Shown here one piece after another: positions 54,904 to 63,035 of a DNA stretch of 63,035 nucleotides; within the stretch, counting starts at the first letter, position 1, and each line of letters opens with the position of its first letter. The notes under the pieces are model-generated. The model searched no databases and was not told the DNA's origin. It saw only the letters and a list, made by a program, of their open reading frames with translations. Origin of the DNA: Oligella urethralis DSM 7531 (GTDB lineage: Bacteria > Pseudomonadota > Gammaproteobacteria > Burkholderiales > Burkholderiaceae_B). The position numbers and the translations under genes were made by a program. The stretch covers positions 121 to 63,155 of the forward strand of contig NZ_AQVB01000015.1 in the NCBI RefSeq assembly GCF_000372065.1, in the 5' to 3' direction.

Positions 54904-55779
54904 CTATTGCTCCTTGAACAGTGCTTCTTCATCCACCTCATCAGGGGGTGTATGTAATAACACCAAAAAATGACGATGACGGTCTGGGTGAGCACTAGGC
55001 TCAGCAATGGCCCGCACAAAACCTTGGGCACTATTCGTTTCGATGGAGGTAATACGTCCTATCATCAGCCCGGCGGGATAATAACCACCAATCCCGCTAC
55101 TGACTAACTCATCGCCCACCTTGATATCAACATCGAGCGATAAATAACGCACTTCAATCTGTCCCGGTCTACCGCTTCCAAACACCAATACTCGGATGCC
55201 GTTCCTTTGTAATAGTGCCGGTACTGAGGTCTTATCATCGGTAACCAAGGCCGCTTCCGAGGTCTGTGCAGTGACGCGACGAATTTGACCAACAATACCG
55301 CCCTCGGCAATCACCGGCATACCCGGTTGAATCCCGTCATGACTGCCTTTATTTAAGATAATGGTTTCCTTAAAGGGATGCGCTGGTGTATACAAGACCT
55401 CCACCGCCACCGAAGGCACTTCAACTGAGGCCTTAACCCCCAAAAGACGGCGCAGCTGCACATTTTCCGCCTCCATTTGCATCGCCCGCATACTTAAGCG
55501 GGCATTTTCGATGCGAGCGCTTTCGCTCGTGCGAATTTGCGCCTCGGTCTGGGTCACAAAGCGTGACCAATCATAGACGCTGCTAACCAAATCCTTGGGC
55601 CAAATCGCCACCCGTTGAAAAGGATAAATTAAGGTCGCAGAAAGGCGTCGAACGGGTTCTAAAACAGACCAATTCGCATCAACAATCATGAGAGCAACAC
55701 ATAGCAAGGCTAGAAAGAATAGCTTCACCTCACTAGCTATTCCCTGCCTAAAAAGATGTGGTGACTTTTTAGTCGACAT
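54904..55779 (-). CDS. mreC: Rod shape-determining protein MreC
   Basis: Bitopic elongasome protein, 291 residues: a membrane anchor (about 17-35), a periplasmic coiled coil (about 70-110, IRTSESARIENARLSMRAMQ) and a beta domain with GSHDGIQPGMPVIAEGGIVG and DVDIKVGDELVSSGIGGYYP. It bridges MreB and PBP2/RodA. Starts 34 nt after mreB; the tail is acidic (PPDEVDEEALFKEQ). Confidence 0.92.
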   Translation of the reverse strand: MSTKKSPHLFRQGIASEVKLFFLALLCVALMIVDANWSVLEPVRRLSATLIYPFQRVAIWPKDLVSSVYDWSRFVTQTEAQIRTSESARIENARLSMRAMQMEAENVQLRRLLGVKASVEVPSVAVEVLYTPAHPFKETIILNKGSHDGIQPGMPVIAEGGIVGQIRRVTAQTSEAALVTDDKTSVPALLQRNGIRVLVFGSGRPGQIEVRYLSLDVDIKVGDELVSSGIGGYYPAGLMIGRITSIETNSAQGFVRAIAEPSAHPDRHRHFLVLLHTPPDEVDEEALFKEQ

Positions 55780-55813
55780 TGTAAAAGCGGAGAAAAAGAG
55801 CGATGGCTAACAC

Positions 55814-57372
<1,559 letters not shown>

Positions 57373-57681
57373 ATGTCCTTATCTAATCAAGATGTTAAAC
57401 ACATTGCCCAGCTGGCGGCAATTGAGCTTTCAGCTGAGGAATTACAGCAGTACGAAGGTGACCTTAACTCCCTACTGACGCTATTTAATAGCTTAAAAAG
57501 CATTGACACCGAGGGTGTTGCACCCCTAACTCACCCTTTGGCCATGTTGGCAGAGGTGCAGTTGCCTTTGCGTGATGATATTGTCACCGAAGCTGATACG
57601 GTAGCCCATCGCACAGCCCTGATGAGTAATGCACCGGCCCAAACCGACGGGGTCTTTTTGGTGCCCAAGGTTATTGAATAA
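57373..57681 (+). CDS. gatC: Asp/Glu-tRNA amidotransferase subunit C
   Basis: Small (102 residues) subunit of the GatCAB complex that converts mischarged Glu-tRNA(Gln) or Asp-tRNA(Asn). DVKHIAQLAAIELSAEELQQ and the C-terminal RDDIVTEADT are family-typical. gatA and gatB follow in order. Confidence 0.93.
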   Translation: MSLSNQDVKHIAQLAAIELSAEELQQYEGDLNSLLTLFNSLKSIDTEGVAPLTHPLAMLAEVQLPLRDDIVTEADTVAHRTALMSNAPAQTDGVFLVPKVIE

Positions 57682-57696
57682 TTGATTGAGTTAGCT

Positions 57697-59205
57697 ATGT
57701 CATTTCCTACCATTGCCGATTTAAATAAAGCACTTAGCAAGAAGCAAGTAAGTGCGGTGGAATTAGCTCAGGAGGCACTTAACAAGGCCTCGAGCTTAAA
57801 GCAATTAAATGCGTTTATTGAGATAAATGAGGAATTAAGTTTGGCCCAAGCGGCCGCTGCCGATGATTTATTAGCCCAGGGACAAGGTGACTACCTCACC
57901 GGTATCCCCATGGCTCACAAGGATAATTTCGTCACCGAAGGCTGGAAAACGACAGCCGCCAGTAAAATGCTCGCCAACTATCTGAGCCCTTTTGAGGCGA
58001 CGGTGGTAGAGGATTTACGCAAAGCCGGCACAGTCAACATTGGTAAGCTAAATCTTGACGAGTTTGCGATGGGCTCAAGCAACGAGACCTCCTACTTCGG
58101 AGCCTGCTTAAACCCTTGGGACCACAGCAAAATTCCCGGCGGCTCATCGGGCGGTTCGGCCGCTGCCGTTGCTGCTGGCATTATTCCTTTCGCTACGGCA
58201 AGCGACACCGGTGGTTCTATTCGCCAACCGGCAGCGCTTTGCGGAGTAACCGGTCTTAAAGCCACCTACGGCGCCATCTCGCGCTGGGGTATTATCGCTT
58301 ATGCCTCCAGCATGGACCAAGCAGGTATTATCGCTCGTAGCGCTGAGGACATCGTACCAGCCTTGGATCGTATTTGTCACTATGATGCGCGCGACTCTAA
58401 CAGTGTTAATTATTGCCTTGCGGATAAGAATGAGATTGGCCGTGTACAGGCTCAATACGATAATCAGCGCCGTCAATTTGATAGCGCCGGTGATAAGCCA
58501 CTCAGCGGTTTACGCGTCGGCGTACCACTCGAGTACCAAGGTGATGAGCTAAATGCAGAGGTTGCAACAGCAGTTAAGGCGGCCATTCAGCAACTAGCGG
58601 ATCTGGGCGCAGAGATTGTGGAAATCAGTCTACCGCATACACCTGAATGTATTCCAGCGTACTATATTTTATCGCCTGCAGAGGCTTCTTCTAATCTCAG
58701 CCGCTTTGACGGCATTCGTTTCGGGCATCGCAGCACCGAAGCTGACAATATTGAGCAATTGATTGCCCGCTCCCGTGCCGAAGGCTTTGGTCATGAAGTA
58801 CGTCGCCGAGTTTTACTGGGCACCTACGCCTTGTCCGAGGGCTATTATGATGCGCTCTATGTCAAAGCACAACGTGTACGCCGCTTAATTGCTGACGACT
58901 TTAAACGCGCCTTTGCCGAGCAATGTGATGTGATCGTAGGCCCTGTAAGTCCTAATGTAGCGCGTAATATCGGTGACAATAAGGATCTCAAAGCAGAGTG
59001 GCTAGGTGATATTTTCACCCTCAGCGTCAATCTTGCAGGCCTGCCTGCCATGTCTTTACCATGCGGTTTTAGTAGCGATGCCAAGCCTTTGCCCATCGGT
59101 TTACAACTGATTGGCAATTATTTTAAAGAGGGGCAATTGTTGGCCATCGCTGACCGTTATCAACAAAGCACAGACTGGCATACACGTAAACCGACGGAAG
59201 TTTAA
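57697..59205 (+). CDS. gatA: Asp/Glu-tRNA amidotransferase subunit A
   Basis: Amidase subunit of GatCAB, 502 residues. The Ser-cis-Ser-Lys catalytic set is visible in PMAHKDNF (Lys), [15 protein letters not shown] and [15 protein letters not shown] (the two serines). ATG 57697 is used; the upstream TTG 57682 is adjacent to the gatC stop. It generates ammonia for amidation in GatB. Confidence 0.95.
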   Translation: MSFPTIADLNKALSKKQVSAVELAQEALNKASSLKQLNAFIEINEELSLAQAAAADDLLAQGQGDYLTGIPMAHKDNFVTEGWKTTAASKMLANYLSPFEATVVEDLRKAGTVNIGKLNLDEFAMGSSNETSYFGACLNPWDHSKIPGGSSGGSAAAVAAGIIPFATASDTGGSIRQPAALCGVTGLKATYGAISRWGIIAYASSMDQAGIIARSAEDIVPALDRICHYDARDSNSVNYCLADKNEIGRVQAQYDNQRRQFDSAGDKPLSGLRVGVPLEYQGDELNAEVATAVKAAIQQLADLGAEIVEISLPHTPECIPAYYILSPAEASSNLSRFDGIRFGHRSTEADNIEQLIARSRAEGFGHEVRRRVLLGTYALSEGYYDALYVKAQRVRRLIADDFKRAFAEQCDVIVGPVSPNVARNIGDNKDLKAEWLGDIFTLSVNLAGLPAMSLPCGFSSDAKPLPIGLQLIGNYFKEGQLLAIADRYQQSTDWHTRKPTEV

Positions 59206-59208
59206 AAA

Positions 59209-60663
59209 ATGAAATGGGAAATTGTTATCGGTCTGGAGACGCATGTACAGCTCTCGACCGCTTCTAAAATCTTTTCCGGCAGCAGTACCGCTGTTGGTGC
59301 CGCACCTAATACGCTAACCTGCGCCAATGACTTAGCGCTCCCGGGCACGCTACCAGTGATGAACCGTGCTGCCGTCCATAAAGCCATTCAATTTGGCTTA
59401 GCGATTAATGCCAAGGTGGCCGAATTTTCGCAATTTGAGCGCAAGCATTATTTCTACCCTGATCTACCTAAAAACTATCAGACCTCACAACTGGCACACC
59501 CAATTGTCAGTGGTGGTCAAATCAGCTTTATGGTGGGCGATGAATTAAAAACATTAAATTTAACGCGTGCTCACCTAGAGGAAGATGCGGGCAAATCATT
59601 ACACGAAAACTACCACTTTGAGGACGGTCGTCCGGCCACGGGGATTGACTTAAACCGTACTGGCACACCGCTATTAGAGATTGTTACCGAGCCTGATTTA
59701 CGCTCAGCTGCTGAAGCTGTCGCCTATGCACGTGCTTTACATAGTTTAGTGGTGTGGCTTGGCGTGTGTGACGGTAATCTGCAAGAGGGTAATTTCCGCT
59801 GCGATGCCAACGTTTCCGTACGCCCCATGGGACAAAAGGAGCTCGGTACACGTACCGAAATCAAAAACGTCAACTCCTTCCGCTTTTTAGAACGAGCCAT
59901 TGCCTATGAGGCGCAGCGCCAAATCGAGGTGCTCGAAGACGGCGGCAAAATCGTTCAGGAAACCCTTCTTTACGACGATGTCAATGACGAAACGCGCAGT
60001 ATGCGTAGCAAAGAAGATGCGCAAGACTACCGCTACTTCCCTTGCCCCGATTTACCCCCTCTCATTGTGAGTAAGGAGTGGATTGAAGAAGTTCGTGCGG
60101 CTTTGCCTGAATTACCGGCAGCTTGTCGCCAGCGCTATGAATCCGAATTAGGGCTATCAGCCTATGATGCGGCGCAAATGACGGTCAATCGTGAGACCGC
60201 TGATTATTTTGAAGCAGTCTTAGCTGAAGCTGGTCAAAAACAAGCTAAAACCATCGCTAACTGGATTATGGGTGATGTTAACGCCACGCTCAATAGCTCC
60301 GGCTTGGAAATGGCTGAGATTCCAGTGACCCCAACTGCGCTTGCCAAGCTCGTTACTCGCATCAGTGACGGCACGATTTCTCATAAAGCCGCACGCGATG
60401 TATTTCAAGCGCTATGGGCAGGTGAGCATGAGGCTGATGTTGATAAAATCATTGAAGCCAAAGGGCTTAAGCAAATTAGCGACAGTGGTGCCATTGAAGC
60501 CTTAGTTGATACCGTCCTAGCCGCTAATGCCGATATTGTTGAAGAATACCGCTCAGGCAAAGACAAAGCCTTCAACTCACTAGTCGGTCGCGTCATGCGC
60601 GAAGCTAAGGGTAAGGCCAATCCGGCACAAGTTAATGAGATTCTGAAGCAAAAATTAAGCTAA
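59209..60663 (+). CDS. gatB: Asp/Glu-tRNA amidotransferase subunit B
   Basis: Subunit with kinase/amidotransferase activity that binds the mischarged tRNA, 484 residues. [45 protein letters not shown] and a C-terminal YqeY-like domain are family-typical. It begins 3 nt after gatA and is followed by a terminator. Confidence 0.96.
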   Translation: MKWEIVIGLETHVQLSTASKIFSGSSTAVGAAPNTLTCANDLALPGTLPVMNRAAVHKAIQFGLAINAKVAEFSQFERKHYFYPDLPKNYQTSQLAHPIVSGGQISFMVGDELKTLNLTRAHLEEDAGKSLHENYHFEDGRPATGIDLNRTGTPLLEIVTEPDLRSAAEAVAYARALHSLVVWLGVCDGNLQEGNFRCDANVSVRPMGQKELGTRTEIKNVNSFRFLERAIAYEAQRQIEVLEDGGKIVQETLLYDDVNDETRSMRSKEDAQDYRYFPCPDLPPLIVSKEWIEEVRAALPELPAACRQRYESELGLSAYDAAQMTVNRETADYFEAVLAEAGQKQAKTIANWIMGDVNATLNSSGLEMAEIPVTPTALAKLVTRISDGTISHKAARDVFQALWAGEHEADVDKIIEAKGLKQISDSGAIEALVDTVLAANADIVEEYRSGKDKAFNSLVGRVMREAKGKANPAQVNEILKQKLS

Positions 60664-60687
60664 TAGCTTTAACATTGATTTGACCTC

Positions 60688-60724
60688 CTTCCCCACAAGA
60701 GCCAAGATTCTCGTGGGGAAGTTT
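60688..60724 (+). terminator. Rho-independent terminator of gatCAB
   Basis: CTTCCCCACAAGA / TTCTCGTGGGGAAG stem, one mismatch, 25 nt after gatB, followed by TTT. The rest of 60725-60938 has no gene that I can support. Confidence 0.75.
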
Positions 60725-60938
60725 AAGCTGATAACCACAGTCTTAGCTCATAACACTATTTAAAAACTCTGGCACTCAGCTTAGAGAAACTCATCCGGCT
60801 CCCTTCTCCCAGACAATAAGCCGTTCAATCCAAGTCAATGGCCAACGATAGGTCGTTTAATAACGTCGTCATATTATCCAGTTACATTATGGTGACCTTT
60901 ACTAATTAAAATAACGACTCCATCAATCAACGGCTCAT

Positions 60939-61820
60939 ATGAACAGTTTTTCTAGCTATCCGCTAATCTTTAAAACTCAAAGACCATTTAACGACTTTGC
61001 TCATGACGATATGCAATTTGGCGATATATCAGCTGATTTGCTACAAAAAAAATTCGGTCTGCGCAACGTATCAAATTATGTTGATCCCTATAAACTAGTA
61101 AAGAAGAAACCTACAGGTATTATCACCACCCCCAGCCTACATCTCTTAGAAAAAATAGGACAATACTCCACCGATATCACTTATAAAGAATGTGCTAAGC
61201 TCATGTTTAATGAGTTTATAACACTAACTCGGGCTTTTAATGGGATTGGTTCAGGCACCTACGCACCTCTCATCGAGCGATTAGTCCGACATATGCAATA
61301 TGGTCAGGGGACGCCCTATTTTGATCCAATGTTGGATCTCGCATTCGAAAGGCAAATCAATAATGACTCTAAAATTAATGCCTCAAAAAGAATGTTAGCG
61401 AACTCTCTCTCAGAATTTGTTGATTGGAATAAAAAACAGCTACTACTCAATGAAATAATAAAACCAAACTCAGCTTTTTTAAACTCAATAGCTGAATCTA
61501 TACTCCCAAAATTCAATCGAACCACAGACAATTTCAACGGCATGCGAATCTCAGTGCATGATGTATATGCCATTAGTATTCGAATCAATCCCGCCTCGTT
61601 TAAAGTTCAAGGCAATCGTTTCGGTGTCGATGTGTATTATCAAGGACAAGATCATTTTGGCCTAGATCAAGAGGATATTTTAAACCCTCGTTTTAAACGT
61701 TTACGAATATTCCCCATCTGGTTTGTACTGCAGCGTTACGACAAATTTAAACCATTTTGCTTTAAACCTTTCTTTACTAACATGAAAGCAAAGATAAGAA
61801 TTGAGGGACAACGCAACTAA
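60939..61820 (+). CDS. DUF3289-family protein (YPO3983-like)
   Basis: A 293-residue protein with the recognisable DUF3289 run: FKTQRPFNDFAHDDMQFGDI, FGLRNVSNYVDPYKL, RLVRHMQYGQGTPYFDPMLD, FNGMRISVHDVYAISI and YYQGQDHFGLDQEDI near the C-terminus. The family is best known to me from enterobacteria, where members accompany type VI secretion or toxin loci, but no biochemical function is assigned. No signal peptide or membrane span. AT-rich and in an accessory region with insertion sequences, so horizontal acquisition is likely. A DUF943 gene follows after 79 nt, which suggests a functional pair. Confidence 0.72.
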   Translation: MNSFSSYPLIFKTQRPFNDFAHDDMQFGDISADLLQKKFGLRNVSNYVDPYKLVKKKPTGIITTPSLHLLEKIGQYSTDITYKECAKLMFNEFITLTRAFNGIGSGTYAPLIERLVRHMQYGQGTPYFDPMLDLAFERQINNDSKINASKRMLANSLSEFVDWNKKQLLLNEIIKPNSAFLNSIAESILPKFNRTTDNFNGMRISVHDVYAISIRINPASFKVQGNRFGVDVYYQGQDHFGLDQEDILNPRFKRLRIFPIWFVLQRYDKFKPFCFKPFFTNMKAKIRIEGQRN

Positions 61821-61899
61821 GACGATTAGCCACTCCCCTTTTACTATACCAATGAAACAACTGCACTGATTATTACGAAAAACCACAAGGAGAACAACA

Positions 61900-62442
61900 G
61901 TGACAACGCCCAAACACCAACCTACATCAATCACCAAAACAATAGGTTTTCGTGTGTTTATCTTTCTATTGCTACTGGCCGTTGTCTCGTTTAGTTATAG
62001 CTACCTCAATAAAACCTTCTTCAATGAACGCCAAACCAACATCCTAGCGGACGCAACTCGCCTTGTTTCAAAGGCCTCAGGAGCGGACTACATCTTCTTA
62101 ACAAACCCACCTAAAACGAGCCAAGGTCTCATTGGTTGGTGGATTGAACATCGCCAACTACTAGCGGATTCCTACGGTATCCCCAAAAATGAGCGAATGC
62201 AAATTTTTATCTGGGATGCCACGAAGGGATTTAGAGAAACGGATGAACATGATTTCTTCAGTACCGCCAACCTATCCTGCTTCAAAGCCATTACGAGCAA
62301 AGAGAACTGCCTGGATTTTGATTACCTAATCATGCGGATCTCCACAACACATGATGGCACCTTTGTTTTCAGGACTATCCATGACGACACCTATCATCAA
62401 CGTCCTGGCGAAGAAATTAAAAAATCAATATTTGATAATTAA
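61900..62442 (+). CDS. DUF943-family membrane-anchored protein
   Basis: A 180-residue protein with one N-terminal transmembrane segment (about 17-36, GFRVFIFLLLLAVVSFSYSY) and a periplasmic domain with the DUF943 pattern: GLIGWWIEHRQLL, DSYGIPKN, IFIWDATKGF, then CF...ENCLDF and TIHDDTYH. It starts with GTG 61900, supported by AAGGAG 6 nt before. DUF943 is also typical of enterobacteria. Its position after the DUF3289 gene suggests a toxin-immunity or secreted-partner relationship, but this is only an inference. Confidence 0.7.
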   Translation: MTTPKHQPTSITKTIGFRVFIFLLLLAVVSFSYSYLNKTFFNERQTNILADATRLVSKASGADYIFLTNPPKTSQGLIGWWIEHRQLLADSYGIPKNERMQIFIWDATKGFRETDEHDFFSTANLSCFKAITSKENCLDFDYLIMRISTTHDGTFVFRTIHDDTYHQRPGEEIKKSIFDN

Positions 62443-62553
62443 AAAACTTTCTCGTTATGTTCGTTTTCCGAGAGATCTATTTTCTTATCAACGCTGATAA
62501 ACTGAAGAAGTGTCCAAATTTCCATACCAGACTAACCTTCGCTCACAAAAAAA

Positions 62554-62578
62554 GCTCTGCCGTCATCACGCACAGAGC
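62554..62578. terminator. Stem-loop with T-tract near the insertion sequences
   Basis: GCTCTG / CAGAGC with an intervening 13-nt loop; on the minus strand it is followed by seven T, on the plus strand by CCTAGGTTTTGTTTTT. It could end transcription from either side. Confidence 0.5.
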
Positions 62579-62620
62579 CCTAGGTTTTGTTTTTAGTTCT
62601 CCTGTCTTCAGCGCTTTTTC

Positions 62621-62737
62621 TTGGGTCACCCAACAGTTCTTATATAAATCAATGACTTAGGTTAAAATCGTGGTGTTTTTGGGTGACCCGCGAGGTTTAA
62701 CATGTTTATTCGTGAGAAGAAAAACAAGTCAGGTTGA
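62621..62737 (+). mobile_element. 5' end remnant of a second insertion sequence (IS1634-like?)
   Basis: Palindromic TTGGGTCACCCAA at 62621-62633 and a mirrored TTTTGGGTGACCC at 62677-62689 are followed by a short reading frame starting ATG 62702 with MFIREKKNKSG and a stop at 62737, exactly where the IS5-type element begins. MFIRxKK is the usual start of IS1634-family transposases, so this looks like an older element cut by the IS5-like insertion. Only 11 codons are visible, so the assignment is tentative. Confidence 0.4.
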
Positions 62738-62755
62738 GACCTTTGCAATAACCCC
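62735..62755 (+). repeat. Left terminal inverted repeat of the IS5-type element
   Basis: TGAGACCTTTGCAATAACCCC resembles the GAGACCTTTGCA ends of IS5-group elements and precedes the transposase gene by 51 nt. The right end lies outside the window. Confidence 0.65.
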
Positions 62756-62805
62756 TCAAACTTCCTAAAATATGGCTTATTTCCTTGCTTTCTTACTTCA
62801 GTCCC

Positions 62806-63035
62806 ATGAGTAGTTTTTTTCAACAAACCGCCAAAGCCCGTATTGCCAAACACCTCGACCGTTTTCCGTTGCTTAAGTTAGATCAAGTGATTGATTGGCG
62901 ACCGATTGAACGCTACCTCAATTCACAAAAGCAGCGTCGATTGACGACTCAACAAGGTCGTCCGAGTTATCCCGTGCTCGCCATGTTTAAGGCAGTCCTA
63001 TTGGGTCAATGGCATAGCCTCTCCGATCCGGAGCT
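62806..63035 (+). CDS. IS5-family transposase, N-terminal part (runs off the window)
   Basis: The frame from ATG 62806 reads MSSFFQQTAKARIAKHLDRF and continues with LLKLDQVIDWRPIERYL and PSYPVLAMFKAVLLGQWHSL before the edge. This is the N-terminal DUF772-type domain of IS5-family transposases; the DDE catalytic residues lie beyond the window. Only 76 codons are visible, so intactness is unknown. Confidence 0.85.
   Translation, partial: MSSFFQQTAKARIAKHLDRFPLLKLDQVIDWRPIERYLNSQKQRRLTTQQGRPSYPVLAMFKAVLLGQWHSLSDPE

Noticed and set aside
62457-62853. Two short frames around the insertion sequence ends (62457-62660 plus, 62662-62853 minus)
   Set aside because: They cross the stem-loop and insertion sequence boundaries, lack ribosome binding sites and match nothing I know.

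Overview
The window looks like a chromosomal segment of a betaproteobacterium, most likely a low-GC member of the Alcaligenaceae (Burkholderiales). Three things point there: an rRNA leader with boxA and a GTGTGGGCACTTAAC block at the left edge; the order metK - SAH riboswitch - ahcY - small holin-like membrane gene - metF; and the house-keeping blocks DUF3460-scpA-panC, ftsEX-mutY, mreBCD-mrdA-rodA and gatCAB. The genus is not proven from the sequence; Oligella- or Pelistega-like is only a guess from base composition and gene order.

Layout. 1-268: leader and strong sigma-70 promoter of an rRNA operon that runs left out of the window. 632-2962: anaerobic (class III) ribonucleotide reductase nrdGD behind a pair of NrdR boxes. 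3064-3215: remnant of an AraC-type regulator. 3348-6812: phosphonate/phosphite-type ABC importer phnD-phnC-phnE-phnE. 7129-7992: YgaV/BigR-type sulfide-responsive repressor and a membrane rhodanese. 8274-9959: YuiF-like transporter and a YdhR-type monooxygenase. 10008-14119 (minus): methyl cycle genes metF, holin-like, ahcY and metK, with an SAH riboswitch and an overlapping terminator before ahcY. 14403-17951: lpxL/htrB, a thioredoxin-MsrA-MsrB fusion, xerC.

18.1-45.1 kb is a run of catabolic modules, each with its own regulator. (a) IclR - GMC oxidoreductase - MHS permease, followed by a TRAP transporter (dctP, fused dctQM) and a GlcG/HbpS-like protein. (b) RpiR - DUF997 + sodium:solute symporter - creatininase-like amidohydrolase - DegT aminotransferase - isoaspartyl peptidase, substrate unknown. 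(c) A taurine dissimilation cluster: TRAP importer with a periplasmic tandem-Cache protein, taurine dehydrogenase TauXY, sulfoacetaldehyde acetyltransferase Xsc, phosphotransacetylase Pta, TauE sulfite/sulfonate exporter and an IclR regulator. Inserted between xsc and pta is a CobS/CobT-like AAA+/von Willebrand pair without any cobaltochelatase partner. This is the most attractive candidate here for an undescribed system: a dedicated ATP-driven maturation or activation pair for a taurine-pathway enzyme.

45.2-60.7 kb returns to core genes: an orphan MetQ-like binding protein, panC, scpA, ftsEX, mutY, the rod-shape operon mreB-mreC-mreD-mrdA-rodA and gatCAB. From 60.9 kb to the right edge the DNA is accessory: a DUF3289 protein followed by a DUF943 membrane-anchored protein, a pair I associate with enterobacteria, then nested insertion sequences, with an IS5-type transposase running off the end.
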